A stretch of DNA of 64,000 bases from Nymphaea colorata (lineage: Eukaryota > Streptophyta > Magnoliopsida > Nymphaeales > Nymphaeaceae): the NCBI RefSeq assembly GCF_008831285.2, contig NC_045147.1:16842854-16906853 (forward strand), given 5' to 3'. Positions 1-12,002 of the stretch are shown piece after piece. The notes below the pieces were generated by a model that saw nothing but the letters and a program-made list of their open reading frames with translations, did no database searches and was not told the origin of the DNA. How positions within the stretch are numbered: position 1 is the first letter of the stretch; every line of letters begins with the position of its first letter. Position numbers and translations under genes: made by a program.

Positions 1-1117
1 CCGCGGAGCTTCTGTATCCTATAATCTATGTCACATAGACATGCCTAAAAGGCTGCAGCATCCACGTCAACAGTTCAGGACACAGGTGCACTCTTGGACA
101 AGGCAGGTACCCAATCAAAGCCATGCTGAATGCAGTCAACACATAAACACTTTTTTGTACAATTTGGACTCGATCAATTTTTATCAAGCCCAAATTTATC
201 TTTCTTAAAACTTTACAGTGTTCTTTTTATTTGGTCACAACTAAATTACTTCTCTTTCTCCTAAACATTTTGATTATGGGTATCCATATAACTTTGGTGG
301 CTTTAGGTACATTTTCCGACCATCATTTAACGTCACTAAGCATGGGACTTGACTTCCAAGAAAGGTTTATGTTCTTCTTCACCGTCTATTGTAAAGAGAA
401 AACACCTCTCAAATATTTAGGATGGCCTGGTATAACATGTTGGTCATTAAACCCAGTACCAAAGAATAGTGGTAAGAGATAAGGCATCCTAACTCCATCA
501 GTCAGCCAGTAAGGCTTCCATTATCTATGTTCTTTTTTTTTTCTTTTTCTTCGGAAAAAATCTTCTTCTTCTGTTCCTATAGTCGAATTACATTTCGATC
601 TGTGCAACATATATGGAACGTTTGGTTATGTCAAACATATTGCCTTGTCCTTTAACGGGCATCATGGCCTCTTTCAATTATTCGTCATGTTTCCCAGCTA
701 CTCCCGTCACTTTGCAACTACACTAATGTTATTCACAGTTAGTTTCTCATATCTTCATTGTGCTAGAAGACTCCCAACCACAACAATTACTGCAATATTT
801 CGATTTCCTCTGTTTTACTGGAGATGACAAACCCACATTAGCATCCCCTATTTTCGTTCGTTCTATATTCATGCTTAATGAGGCACTTGTTCCAACAAAT
901 CTTCATTTCCTCAAACAACTGTATCCTTCTGATAACTGAAAATCAGTATAATCATTTTTGCTGCGCAATTTCAACCCCAATTAATAAAAAAGTGATGTCC
1001 TTCAAAATGCCCACTTTATAACTGAAAGAAAGATAACCAGTTCGTTGATGGGATTTCCGTAAGGTAGCAATGAATTAAATCCACACTTACGAAATGAAAC
1101 AAGATAGAGAGGCTTAC
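1..1117. other. Presumed POD1 intron 1, no exon seen
   Basis: This stretch follows the 5' splice site of the POD1-type exon on the minus strand, so it should be that gene's first intron running off the left edge. I looked on the minus strand for the next family exon and found nothing resembling it. Short open frames here have no recognisable family and no codon signal. The sequence is AT-rich and unremarkable. Confidence 0.5.
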
Positions 1118-1796
1118 AATTCGAATCATCTGTGGTTAAAGTTTTCCAATCTAAGGACTTCTCTGTTTCCAGACGTGCATTCCCGTTGGACAGGGACCCC
1201 CACTTCCCGAGATTATTAGACATCGCACTGTCATCCTCCTTTGCATGTGCATCTGACCGACCCCCCGACCTGTTCGAATCCAAATCTCTGCCTACATGAC
1301 TCCCATTCATTGCTCGCTGCCTTAGTTCAACAGAAGCAATCGGCATGACCGATGAATTTTCCAAACTAGGCTCCAAGCACACCGTCTGGACACCCCCCAT
1401 GCAAATCGACTGGAATGGCCTAATCTCTCCGATCAAAGATTCGTTAGCAACAGGCTCAATTCTAGGGTATACTGAGCCTTCGACGACGGCTATCTCCAGA
1501 TTTTCAGCACGATCGGCCCCAACACCATGTCCCAGAACCTCACCGGAGGCTAAACCAGATCGATTGGTAGCAGTGGCATCGATAGAATCTCCAGCATCGG
1601 CATCCTTCAGCTTGGAACCTTTACTCTTCCGTTTTCGCTTCCGCTTCTTCTCCAGGAGGAACGAGACTCCGTCATCGGCCAGCTCCTCTGTAATAGCCGC
1701 TGACTGCGATCCGGAAAGAAGCCCTACATTTTCTCCGATGCTCTCGTCGGCGAGGAGCTCAAAGGGAAGCTTCCGCCCCCTGGGCCTCACGTCCAT
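1118..1796 (-). CDS. POD1: POD1/TAPT1-like protein, first exon (partial)
   Basis: This is the first coding exon (226 codons plus one base) of a homologue of POLLEN DEFECTIVE IN GUIDANCE 1, the plant TAPT1 family. Family members are ER multi-pass membrane proteins implicated in pollen-tube guidance and embryo patterning. Only the soluble N-terminal region is present. It shows the family-style start (MDVRPRGRKLPFELL), a lysine/arginine-rich block (EKKRKRKRKSKGSK, about residues 49-62), an ELRQRAMNGS motif near residue 163 and a closing EKSLDWK motif. The exon ends in a GTAAGC donor at 1117-1112, in the middle of a codon. The chosen ATG is the one where family similarity begins; an in-frame ATG at 1866-1868 would add 24 low-complexity residues. 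The membrane-spanning exons lie outside the window. The assignment rests on remembered motifs, so it is less certain than the complete genes. Confidence 0.78.
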
Positions 1797-1815
1797 GGAT
1801 GGGATCCCAGCACAC

Positions 1816-1904
1816 GCGCGCGCGAGAGAGAGAGAGAGAGATGACGACGACGACGGATTTGTTCCCAACGGCTGATGACTGCGGCCTCTCTCTCTCGCGC
1901 GCGC
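1816..1904 (-). repeat. GC/GA inverted repeat in POD1 leader
   Basis: Two 19-base arms (1816-1834 and 1886-1904) are perfect reverse complements of alternating GC followed by GA dinucleotides, separated by about 51 bases. On the minus strand the structure ends about 19 bases before the POD1 ATG at 1796, so it would form a strong hairpin in the 5' leader if transcription starts upstream of 1904. Confidence 0.7.
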
Positions 1905-2131
1905 TCTCCCTCTCTCTCAGTTGGCGGCAACCGAGCCGATCCCCGGAGCGTGACAAGCACGTCAGGCTCGCTAGTCGCTATTATTATAGTTTCATATTTG
2001 CCGCAGACTTCCTCTCAAATTCAATATGCCGGCCGCAATATGTATAGGGGAGGACTTCCAACTTCCAACCTCTCGTTAAATCGCCAGTAGTTTGAAAACT
2101 TTATATACCCTCTTCTAATTGCTTCCTCATC

Positions 2132-2156
2132 TATATATATATATATATATATATAT
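2132..2156. repeat. (TA)n microsatellite
   Basis: An uninterrupted run of about 12 TA units in the POD1 upstream region. Confidence 0.95.
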
Positions 2157-3386
2157 TTTCACCCGCGGCCATGAGTTTTGTGTTGCTTGAGTTCATGCAT
2201 CAACTTAAGTACAATGGCTTTGTCTCCCTTTATAAGATTAGCTACCTTTTGTTGGAGTTGATACTTTCTCTTCTCCACAGGATCACAGTTTTTGTGCACA
2301 GCAACCTAGATATGTTTAACATTCTTGTCAAATAGAAAGCTCTCAGGCCCCATGAAATTCATTGAGCAGCCAAAACATGAGCAAATGGTTGCCTGGCTCT
2401 CAATCATCAATGTTTTGGAGTTGTCCTCTAGGGTTCTTTTATCTTTCACGTCCAAATTTGCTGACTTTCCTGCTGAGAAAGAGCATTGTGGTTATCGATC
2501 AATCAAAAGAGTTGTACCGACTGACTTGTATGGAAGTGTGATTTTCAAGGTTGGATTAATGCATCGGAGCTGGTTATGTGCGCTTGCCGGTGCATCATTT
2601 TTCTGGGTGCCAGTACGCTTAATGACCAAAATGCCCTTGACTAATAAAAAAGAGCACTTTTTTTAAAAAAAAAAGACTAAAGAGGACATTTCTTTTTAAA
2701 TAATTTTTAAAATACCCAACTTTTACCCCTTTTTTTTTGGCATATATATCTTGCGTGCACCAAGTGGCGCATGCATCTCTCCCTCTCTCTCTCTCTCTTA
2801 GTGCATTCTTCAAAATCCATCTCTCATGTAATAGCAGGGTTCTGAAATTTTAGTCGAGGTGGTGAGCTTTGGATTCTGTTCCTCCATGGTAAGAGGAATT
2901 ACAAGCAATTGGAGAGTTGGGTGCAGCCACTAAGACCAGGTGAGAGGGCTACCTATCTAGAGACAAACATGCATGGTTTGATCTAACAATTTATGCCCAT
3001 GAAGACGGGTAGAATCTTTTCTGCATAATATTACACAAGGACAATGCATCAACCATAAGCAAGCCATGTCACAGGATAAGAGAAGATAGTATAAATTTAC
3101 AGGACAATTTAACTGGAGACAAAATAATTTCCAAGTAGGTGATATAGATGCCGAAGGATTACGCTGTTGCTTAAGAATATTGCACGAAACTCTAAATCAA
3201 CTTTCCATTTTGACTCTGCTGGTGAAACAACATGAGTTTTATTTCAGGAGAAGATGAAGAGCTGATGTCGGTGAGATCAGCGGTTTGGCTCCTCGGTTTC
3301 GATGCGTATGTGAGTCACGTTGAAAACCGATTGGTAGTACTCTCAAGAGATGCGTATAACCATGTTACTTAGCAACAATGTTGATC

Positions 3387-3478
3387 TCAACTGTGAAGTG
3401 ATTATATTTAAGCAACTGCAAGACTGTTAATCTCAACCTTTCAGTTGCGTTGCTGAAATGTAATCACTTCACAGTTGA
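3387..3478. repeat. Imperfect foldback, about 34-bp arms
   Basis: The left arm (3387-3421) and right arm (3445-3478) are reverse complements apart from a few mismatches and one small offset. The outer 18 bases (TCAACTGTGAAGTGATTA) match exactly. The loop is about 23 bases. The size would suit a short MITE remnant or a small-RNA foldback; neither is shown. Confidence 0.75.
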
Positions 3479-3775
3479 TTCGATACTCTCTGAACTATTC
3501 TTTTCTCGATCATCAATTTTTACAATTTCCATGATCATGATTTTTTCAGTTATATGTAGACATCTAGCCACAAAAAGAAAGAGTGACTAGAGAGAGTGAC
3601 AGCCGCCATTAGCTTCGTAGCTTTAAGAAAACTCAACATCGTTACAATTTTGTATCCATCCCGCAACGCTAGACGGCTCACTAAGTATTAACAGTGCCTG
3701 TAATGTATGCCGCAAATGGAAGCATGCAAAGCCATGCATCGCCGCCGGCCGGCTGCCTAGTAGGCTAGGGGGAGC

Positions 3776-6322
3776 TCAGACCGGATCCATCAAGGGTAGG
3801 ATACCCCTAGGCATCAAGGACGAGCCGCAGGCTTCGCAGAAGAAGATGACCGGCGTATTCTCGCCGTCGCCGATGCCTCCGCACCTCGTGTGCTGCCACA
3901 CTTCGCAGACGTCGCAAGCGATCATGCGCTCACCGTCGTCATCCCTCGCCCCGCAGCTGCAGTCCACAACCCAATTGTCGGCGCCGCCTTCGTACCTCAG
4001 GCCGCAGCCGAGGTCGAGCCCTCTACCTCTCACCCACATCCTGGCGCCCGACTCAGCCACCCCGAACAGCGGCTCCTCATTGTCCACATCCCCACCTTTT
4101 CCTTCCACGACTTCCACCTCCACCACCACGAACTCCCGCGCGATGTAATACGTGTCTCGCAAGGCTTTCTCCACCTCCCTCTTCAGGTCGCCCACGGTGG
4201 CGTACAAAGGGACAACCACCACCTCGGGCGGCGGCAGAGGCCGGCTGAGCTCCTCCGCCTCGGCGCCGGTCCCCGGCACCACGCTGCACAGGAACCGAAG
4301 CATCGAGTCGTCGTCGTCGAAGAATGGCCACGATTTGACGAACCGTTTCGTGTCCAGGATGGCCCGGGCCGCCGCCTGAATCACCGCCGCCTCCGTCGTC
4401 GACCGCAACTTCGCCGGCCAGTAGTTCTCTACCACGTGCTTGTAGAAGTAGATGATGTCCTTGGTTAGCTCTTCCAGCCCGATCTGACCGACGCTACCGC
4501 CGCCGCAGCTGTCTTCGCCAGCCGAATCCGGCTCCCTTTCGATGCCTGTACCCAAAGCACCGCCGCCGCCAGCACCACCAGCGCCACCGCTACTACTACT
4601 GAACTCCTCTACGGTATACTCAAGTACTCGGGTTGCCGAATTTACCCTCCGACGGATGATGCGCTTGCCGATGATGCACTCGTTAAGCGATTTCAGCACG
4701 AAGTCTAGAAGACCTGTGTCGCCGATGGTCAGCCGGGCCGCGTCTCGCACCGCCTGCCGCGACATTCTACCGCCGCCGTCCAGGAGCGCGTCGACGATCA
4801 CGTCTGCGGCGTATCTCAGCCGCTTGTCCGACCACCGGCTTGTCGGAAACGAGAGCAGTTTCGGCACGGGTGCCGCGTTCCGTCTTTTTTCTGCGTGAGA
4901 CTTCCGAGTCACCGGCGGCACCGCCGGAGCCTGTAAGTGCTCGTCTGAGTCTAACTTGTCAGATGGTTGAACAGGGAAGCGGGACCGAAGCTCCAACATG
5001 AACCGGAGTAAGTCTCTGACGGTCAGCATCGTTGTATCGCTGAGCCTCTGGTAAGTGCGGACGATACGTCGAATCGTATCGACGTTGTCGACTGCTCGGA
5101 AGTCGTCGAGGACGGACGGGAGGGGGAAGCCGCCGAGAATCTCCACGGCGGTCGCGTATTTCGTCTCCGTGACTCCGAAACTCCCATGGCCGTAGGAGTA
5201 ACCCCATCTTCCGAACCAGGTCCGTCCATACGCGACGTTGTACAGCAGCCGGAGCTCCATGCCCCGCTTCTTCGCGACGTCGTCCACCGTCACCTCCCTG
5301 AAGAAGTGCACGAAGAAGAGGGTCGGTTGACGAGAAAATTAACCGGAACGTCACCCCAACAGAAGCGAGGTAGATTACCTGGTGCGAAGGAGATTGCAGA
5401 TTCGGTCCCAGAGGTCCATAATTTCGCGGCCGGAGACGTATTTCGAACCCTTTTCCCGGCCGTTGATTGTGATAAGGTGACCGAAGCCGTTGCAATGGAC
5501 CATTCCGTGAAGGAGGTAACCGGTCCGGTCGAACGCCGTCGCTTCCGTCGACTCCCTGCCCCCGACGCCGAGCGGTTTGTGTGACGAGTCCGACCGTGGA
5601 ATGATAAAATGGTACCGGCGTTTCGATACGAAGTGGTGGCTCCACCCTGGAATTCGAATTTTGAAACGATCAGCAAAACCCTCGCCCTAGTTCAGCATAA
5701 GAATTCCGATGCTATCATATGTGTCGCCGGAGAGTTCCTCCGGCGAAGCATGTGCATAACTCGAATCTTAAGGACTGCCAAATCCCAGCGAAAGAATTCA
5801 TACGCAAATCTAGGAAATCAAAAAAAAAAAGGCGAAGGTGGTGGGTCATTATTGGAACGGCAATCCATGCCAAGGGCACATCGTTACGTTCTTGAATTCC
5901 GGTAAACCGCTACCTACTTCGGCGGCGGTTGCCGGAAAAAAACAACCCAAAACCACGAGAAGCACCAAGAAAGGGAAAAGACAAAGAGCGTAAGGATTCG
6001 GCGCCTGACCGCTGCATCTGCAGTAATCACAATGTGGCCTGAAAGACTGGGAAACGTGCTCCTCGACGACGTAAAGCGGGATGGCGACTCCCGAAGCCTC
6101 CTCGATCAAGATGGTCTTCCAAGTGGGCATCCCCTCCACGGCATAGTCCTCGGCCTCTCCGCATTCTTGGAGAAACTGGCGGACATTGTCGCGGAAGGCG
6201 CCGGAAAGTTCGAGCGGGCAGCCGGGATCGGCGAAGGTGTGGAAACCGTAGGCCCGAGCTGCCCGCCCCCTCTTCCTGGAGAGCTGCTCCCGTTGGGCGT
6301 CCACTGTCGACAGCTGAACCAT
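3776..6322 (-). CDS. MMD1: PHD-finger protein, MMD1/DUET type
   Basis: Three minus-strand exons, 6322-6010, 5646-5379 and 5297-3776, join in phase to encode 700 residues, close to Arabidopsis MALE MEIOCYTE DEATH 1 (about 704). MMD1/DUET is a nuclear chromatin reader needed for male meiotic progression. Visible features: the EDYAVEGMPTWKTIL and CDYCRCSGWSHHFVSKRRYH motifs in the N-terminal third; LHGMVHCNGFGHLITINGRE; the WFGRWGYSYGHGSFGV segment after exon 3 begins; an acidic, glycine-rich linker; and a C-terminal C4HC3 PHD finger (Cys640, 642, 655, 658, His663, Cys666, 681, 684). The CRCSGW and VTVDDVAKKRGMELRLL stretches fit MMD1 better than MS1 or other paralogues. The start at 6320-6322 suits family length. 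An in-frame ATG at 6431-6433 would add a valine-rich hydrophobic leader that is probably untranslated. The gene is GC-rich, unlike its surroundings, and looks intact. Confidence 0.92.
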
Positions 6323-9300
6323 GAAAAAGACGACGACGACAACGACAACGACGGTGAGGATGCCTGAGCCAATCGCCGGCTCTCGCGCGCTCCTCCAAAA
6401 CTCATGCAGAAGAAGGAAGAACGAAGATCTCAAAAAGTAGGAATTCTCTCGATCGCGTTCGTTGGGTCGCAGCTAATTCCGGTTTTATGTCTCCTCCATT
6501 TTCTTGGAATTTTCTGCTCTTTTTATTATGCCGCCGCCATGGGGAGATCCAACGGTTCACAGTGGCGTTTCTCTAAGGCTTTGGCCACTTTCGACCGTCC
6601 GATTCTTATTTGTCCGATCTAAGGGGGAAGGAGTCTTTCAACACGTGGCAAGATGCCGTTTCATGCTCTTGGAGGGCGGCGGGACCCGACGCAGATCTCA
6701 TTGCCACGCGGCACTTCGTGATTGGTTGAATGGTGGCCTGGAGTATAACTGTTCTTTCGAATCGGTTGGATTGTGAACCGAATCAGGACATGTGGGGGGA
6801 ACCGGCAAGTAGCAGGTGAGGAACTTATAATCTAACATTTTGGATCCAGGTTGACCCGATCCCAGGTCTGCTTCCATGCAATGTATGGGGAACCCAAATC
6901 CCAAATCCCAAGTAGAGATATAAGCAATTTCTTGTAAAGCGGGGGATTGTGAGCTTGTTGTGTTTGAATCAGTTTTTTTTATTTTCAAATTGATATCTTT
7001 AAATATTTGCTTTGTTATGTATATGAGTGTTCCTTTAGATATATAAATCGGTGAAGAGGTGCACCTCCCTTCTAGACAATTTTTCCCTAGCTCCGTCGTT
7101 TGTTTGAGTTGAGTCAGAACGTGCTGTCTCGATCCAAATCAGAATATTTCACATTAAAAATAAGTGGAACTTGGCGCTTTTATGAACTTCTTCACATCCA
7201 AACGTAAGCACACATACAAAAGTGAAAAAGATCATCGAGCATTTCATGCTCAGGTTGTTCTCACCTGTTTGCAGCATATGTGACAAAAAAGCATGTAGAC
7301 CATTGTGGTATACAATCTTCTTACAACAAGAGCACCACGGCCACCTGCTTCTGTACCACGCCTGAATCGGCAGGTTTAATTTATTATAATGTTTCCTTTC
7401 GTTCATGATCTCCTCTGGCTGATCGGCTTCATACCATGCGGTAGATCAAGTTCTTAACCTTTTCCTTTACTCAGAAAGCTTCTATTACAAGGACATGGCC
7501 ACATTGAGTCTACAAGGTTTAGGAGTGACCGACTCTTCTTCGGGATAGGTGTAATAGCCTCGATACAGGGATGAGAAAAAACTAAAAAGGACTAGTTTCA
7601 GCCAGAATAGGCAGCTGCGCCGGCAGAAGTTGGAAATCAGAAGTATTATCTGAGAACAGAATCTGCAGTACAATGATGCATCTGCTTATTAGAAAACAAG
7701 AGCAGGCAAATCTCACTGGTCTCGCCGGAGCCTTGCTTGAACGATCACACAAGTTCCTGCCGACTGCCCATTTTCGATCGCAAATCAGATACCAAGAGGG
7801 AAGAGCCCATTTATTGTGGTCCCTTCATTGTTACGAGAGCATCCTCGCTTAACCATGGCATGTTCAAGGAATTTGAATTCCGCAGGTTGTTCAGGACATG
7901 TAACTAAGCGACGCAAGCAGTGAAATGTAAAACTTCGAAACTTTGGTAAGTAGTGCATTTTGCTAGGGAAAAATATCTAATCAGATGTTATTATTCGTGT
8001 GCATTCGACTTGCTCTATCCCATCTAACGCGAAAGGATTGCCACTCCATATTCAAGTTCGACAACTATTTTGCTTTGCGTGAGTGTCCCTTTGAGTGATT
8101 CAAATGCTAAGAACAAACTGATAGGAAGGCGACAGCCTTTCTCTTCTTTTAACGACAGGAAACCATTAAAATTCAGATCATTTAGTAAGCTCATCCACGA
8201 TAGACATCTTAAATGACAGAGACATTTAAAAAGGAAAAGAAGAGGGTCTTAGGAACAGAAGTCAGAGGAATTGATAACCACACATCTAGGATACTAGTTG
8301 GAAGAAAAAATAGGTCATGAACATGCCGTGTACACATCTAACTCCAGCGGCGTTTGGTTCAGAAGGGGAGAAACAATCAATTTTTGGTTCAGAAGAGAGC
8401 AAAAAAGGATATCAGCTTGTGTAGATAATGTAAAAATTTCACAAATTTCATACTAGAATTTTAGATCCTATATTAGACATTTCAGTTTTTCTGACCACAA
8501 GCTGTACTTTGTATTGGTTAGTATTTTCGGAAGGGTATTTAAGAATCAAATGTTGGAATTGCAAAAGTGGAAACGCATATAATCAGGCAATCATTCCGAT
8601 AAATTTCAAATACCAAACTCACACTTGTATTGAATTTCTCAGCGGTACTTGAGAATCAAGGTTTGGTGTACCTGCAGCAAAAGCTTGAAATTGCATTACT
8701 CCGGATGCTTGCTTCACCCAGTGGTTTGTCGATATAGTATATCATCTCTTGAATCGCAGAAGATTTATGGAACTCAAAGACCAAGAAGTTCAAGTGCCTG
8801 CTTTTGACAAATCTAGGAGGGGTAGGTGCTGCAGTGCAGTAAACCAATGACTGACTTAAAGCATGTTGCGGACTGCAAACTTAATGTTCGATAACAATTA
8901 GACCCAAAATATGCCACATATTTTGGAATTGGTGGTAGATTTCAAATGCTCAACTACAGAACTCATAAGCTACCAAAGATGGATGAACTTCTGCAGAAAC
9001 AGAAGGATGAAACAAACAATTCCGAAAAAAAAAAAAAAAAACTTCAACCAAAAAAAATATATGTATGGCTGCATTCAATCACCAGGATTTGGCATTACAG
9101 AAGCAAATACCATACAAGAGTTCCCGTACAGCACCTTGGTGATCATATCCGATATTCAAGTAAGCAGGTTACTGGCATATAACAATCCCCAAAGCAGGGG
9201 TTAATGCAGCAGAGCCCACAAAAGTCGAAACCAAGTTCACTGCTCATAATTGGCCATAAAATAAGGGAAAGAACAAGTGCCTGGTCAGTCAACAGCAGGT

Positions 9301-9905
9301 CTGCTTAATCCACAATTTTTAGGCAAACTGCAATCCAAATTCGAGTCCCTCAGATACAACTACTGAAAGCGATACTAGGGACATAAAGTACATCCAAATT
9401 TGTTATGTCAAGAGGACAAACTATCCATTCTTCAGATTGACATATACAAAAATTCACACACCACTGAAAACTTGACATACAAAAACTGCATTACAGGTGG
9501 AAATCATGGAAATAAAGCACCCAAGATGTCAAAATTAACAAGATGCAGGTGTAATTTCTCAACCCAAGTTCAAGCAAAAGGATATAAAAGAAAAGAAAAT
9601 GAGTCGAGTCCAGTAAGGAGATTCATACAATAAAAATAACAAAGCACATACAAAATGTCTAAACAACAAAGCGCATTTCTGTCAGACAAAAGCCAAGAAT
9701 GCAATGGTGCAATGAAAGAATGTGCTGCCACGAACCATGCAGAGCAGGTGGAGCTGTATTCCAACTGAACGTTGAGAGCTGAAACACCATACTCTTTGCT
9801 GTTTGAATGTCATTTTCAGTTATCTTCATGATAACTTGGCTTTCGGAAAGAAGCAAAACAGAAGATAGAAGGATTAAAAAAATAGACTAGACTCTTGATG
9901 AAAGA

Positions 9906-10085
9906 CAGGGGCAGTGCTTGGAATTTTCCATTTGGGGGGTGGAACTATAGTTTTAAAATTTTAAGGGGGGCAAAATATAGTTTTTCAAAATTTTTATATA
10001 AGCTTAAACAATTTGTTTTTAAATTGTATGTTTTTTTTTTTTAATTTGAAGTGCCTCTGCCGGCCCCATCTTGGCATCGCCCCTG
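9906..10085. mobile_element. Short MITE-like element, copy 1
   Basis: A 180-bp segment begins CAGGGGC and ends GCCCCTG, a 7-bp perfect terminal inverted repeat. The interior is AT-rich (TTTTTCAAAATTTTTATATA). A second copy at 32980-33175 shares the CAGGGGC start and the same interior block. It has no coding capacity, so it is a non-autonomous repeat whose superfamily I cannot assign. Confidence 0.6.
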
Positions 10086-10507
10086 ATAACAGAGACGAGC
10101 AAGTCAGCCTGAATCCCTTCTTGCAACATCCAGCATAGACTCTTCTAATTTGTTCTCCAGAGTGCGATGGTCATGTATGTTTTGGCCAGTACCATGGAAG
10201 AATCAACTCCATAGAAAGACACTGACAATCAGCGTACATGCAGAAGAAGGTTTTACATGTATTCATGAATCATGACCAACTCTCCATTCCCAGCCGGAAT
10301 GCATTGGACCAACTCTCCATTAATTTCCAAGAAAGGATTAAAAAAACACATTTCAGAAGATTAGTTTACAAAATACTTCACTACCTTGCCCATCGAATAA
10401 CTTCATAAATTTCATCTTTGATAGTGGGGGAAAGGCAGTCCCAATTGTGCATTAATTTTATTTGAATAATTATAGTTTATTGCAACAGACAAAAAAGAGG
10501 ACGGGAT

Positions 10508-10917
10508 TGATCATTTCATGGACATAACATGGTTATCAAGTTAATGGTCCTTACAATAAGAGCTCAAATTTATGTTACTTCTCCACAGACCCCACAAGGC
10601 TCTCAGGACAGCTTTCACCTAGCAGCTCTCCTACCAAAAACAAATCATGCATCAACTGAATTTCAAAATGGTGCTTTTCTTACTCTTCAGAAGATGCTTC
10701 TTCAGACAAATTTTTCACAACAGATAACAAGTATGAAGGATGGGTCATTTCATGGACAAAATTAACATGGTTATGAAGGAACTGGTCCTTAATAAGAGCT
10801 CAATTTATGTTACTTCTCCACAGACCCCACAAGGCTCTAAGAACAGCTTTTATCTAGCAGCTCTATACTGAAACCAAATCATGCATTAACTTTCAAAAGA
10901 TGGTGCTTTTTCTTACA
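10508..10917. repeat. Tandem duplication, about 234-bp period
   Basis: Copy 1 begins near 10508 and copy 2 near 10742. Both contain TCATTTCATGGACA, then TTATGTTACTTCTCCACAGA followed by CCCCACAAGGCTCT, AATCATGCAT and a final ATGGTGCTTTT. The copies differ by scattered substitutions and small indels, so the duplication is not recent. Confidence 0.85.
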
Positions 10918-11548
10918 CCTCTGAGGCACGATAGAAAAGCAGCAGAACTATAGCATGTCGCACAACCTTCTTCACTAACATTCTGGCACACCATAAAGGC
11001 ATGGTTTCCAATGAAGGAAAGAGTTGGAATAGAGAACGAAGAAATTTTTTTTAAAAAAAAAAAATCAGAAGCCGGTGCGAGCTCAACAAAATCACACACT
11101 TTTGTCTTGAAAGTCATAAATCAACAGCATATCAATGGAGGAACTTCCTATACAGCCTAGCAAAAAATTGGTGCTCCCCTATGTTATTCATCTGGAGAAA
11201 AGTGCCTTGATCGCCTAAATAGGATTCCCACAAAGGAGTAATACAAGAAACGTATCGCTCTTCTGTAAGCAAGCATATGCTATATGGTTCTCCTCAAAAA
11301 AAAGGAAAAGGAAAATGTAGAACTCTTCGCAGAGTGCTTCGGTCCTCAAGTTTTCTGGGACAGTATGGAGTACGTTTTTACATTTGCAGTTTCAAAATTC
11401 TCTAGCCGTACCATCATTCAAAGGAACAAAGAAATTGAAAAGTTAAATGTTCAACCCAAACACATACGCAAATGCTGCTTTCTCGAAATATTTTCGTTTT
11501 AGAAAAGAAAAACCCTTCAAAGCTACTCTCTCACGTCTACTACCAATG

Positions 11549-11640
11549 GAAAACAAAGTAGGAATACAGTAGAAGAGCACCTCATTGGAGCTGCAACGAA
11601 AAACAAAGTAAGGATACAGTTGAAGAGAACCTTATTGGGA
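11549..11640. repeat. Short diverged tandem repeat
   Basis: Two adjacent copies of a roughly 50-bp unit share AAACAAAGTA, GATACAGT or GAATACAGT, and GAAGAG followed by CTCATTGGA or CTTATTGGG. The second copy starts near 11599. Confidence 0.7.
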
Positions 11641-11996
11641 CTGGCAGTAATCCTTGTTATGTGCTTCATTGTCCAGCACCGGAACTTGCTAATATCCACA
11701 TGTTTTGGCATCTGTAAAATACTTTCCATCCAATCACCTACTTTTGCTACTTCCATCCGAAAAGTTTTCGGACCATCCAATAAACACATGAAAGCAACTC
11801 CAGTTGCATTTCCACTGACTTCCTACTGCTCATAGACCTTGAAACTTTCCTGATGCTGTGAGTTCATGTTCGCAGATCACTTGAATACGCTACCTGTTTT
11901 ACACTTTCTTGCTTGCATCCTCAAACGTTCATCTCATTTCGTTCTGATTCAGAACAGAAATATCAGAAACAAAAAGTGCTGAAAAATGCGTGCATC

Positions 11997-12002
11997 TTTA
12001 TT
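11997..12002 (-). terminator. Candidate poly(A) signal of 6PGDH
   Basis: An AATAAA hexamer on the minus strand lies 335 bases past the 6PGDH stop codon. The spacing is plausible for a plant 3' UTR, but plant poly(A) signals are loose, so this is only a candidate. Confidence 0.35.

Larger units (their letters stand above)
1905..3775. other. Intergenic, POD1 to MMD1
   Basis: This is the upstream region of POD1 and the downstream region of the PHD gene, both on the minus strand. It holds a (TA)n run at about 2132-2156, short CT runs near 2778-2800 and an imperfect foldback at 3387-3478. No coding region is supported. The longest open frame (plus strand, near 2325-2666) has no recognisable motif. 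Confidence 0.7.

Noticed and set aside
1345-1875. Plus-strand frame of 176 codons over POD1 exon 1
   Set aside because: It is low-complexity antisense of the minus-strand exon and has no family motifs.
3846-4898. Long plus-strand open frames across the MMD1-type gene
   Set aside because: They are antisense shadows of a GC-rich coding exon whose minus-strand frame carries the family motifs and the PHD finger.
5849-6007. Continuation of the MMD1 first-exon frame to a stop at 5849
   Set aside because: It reads into a hydrophobic non-family sequence. The GTCAGG donor at 6009 and the acceptor before 5646 restore the family motif CRCSGW.
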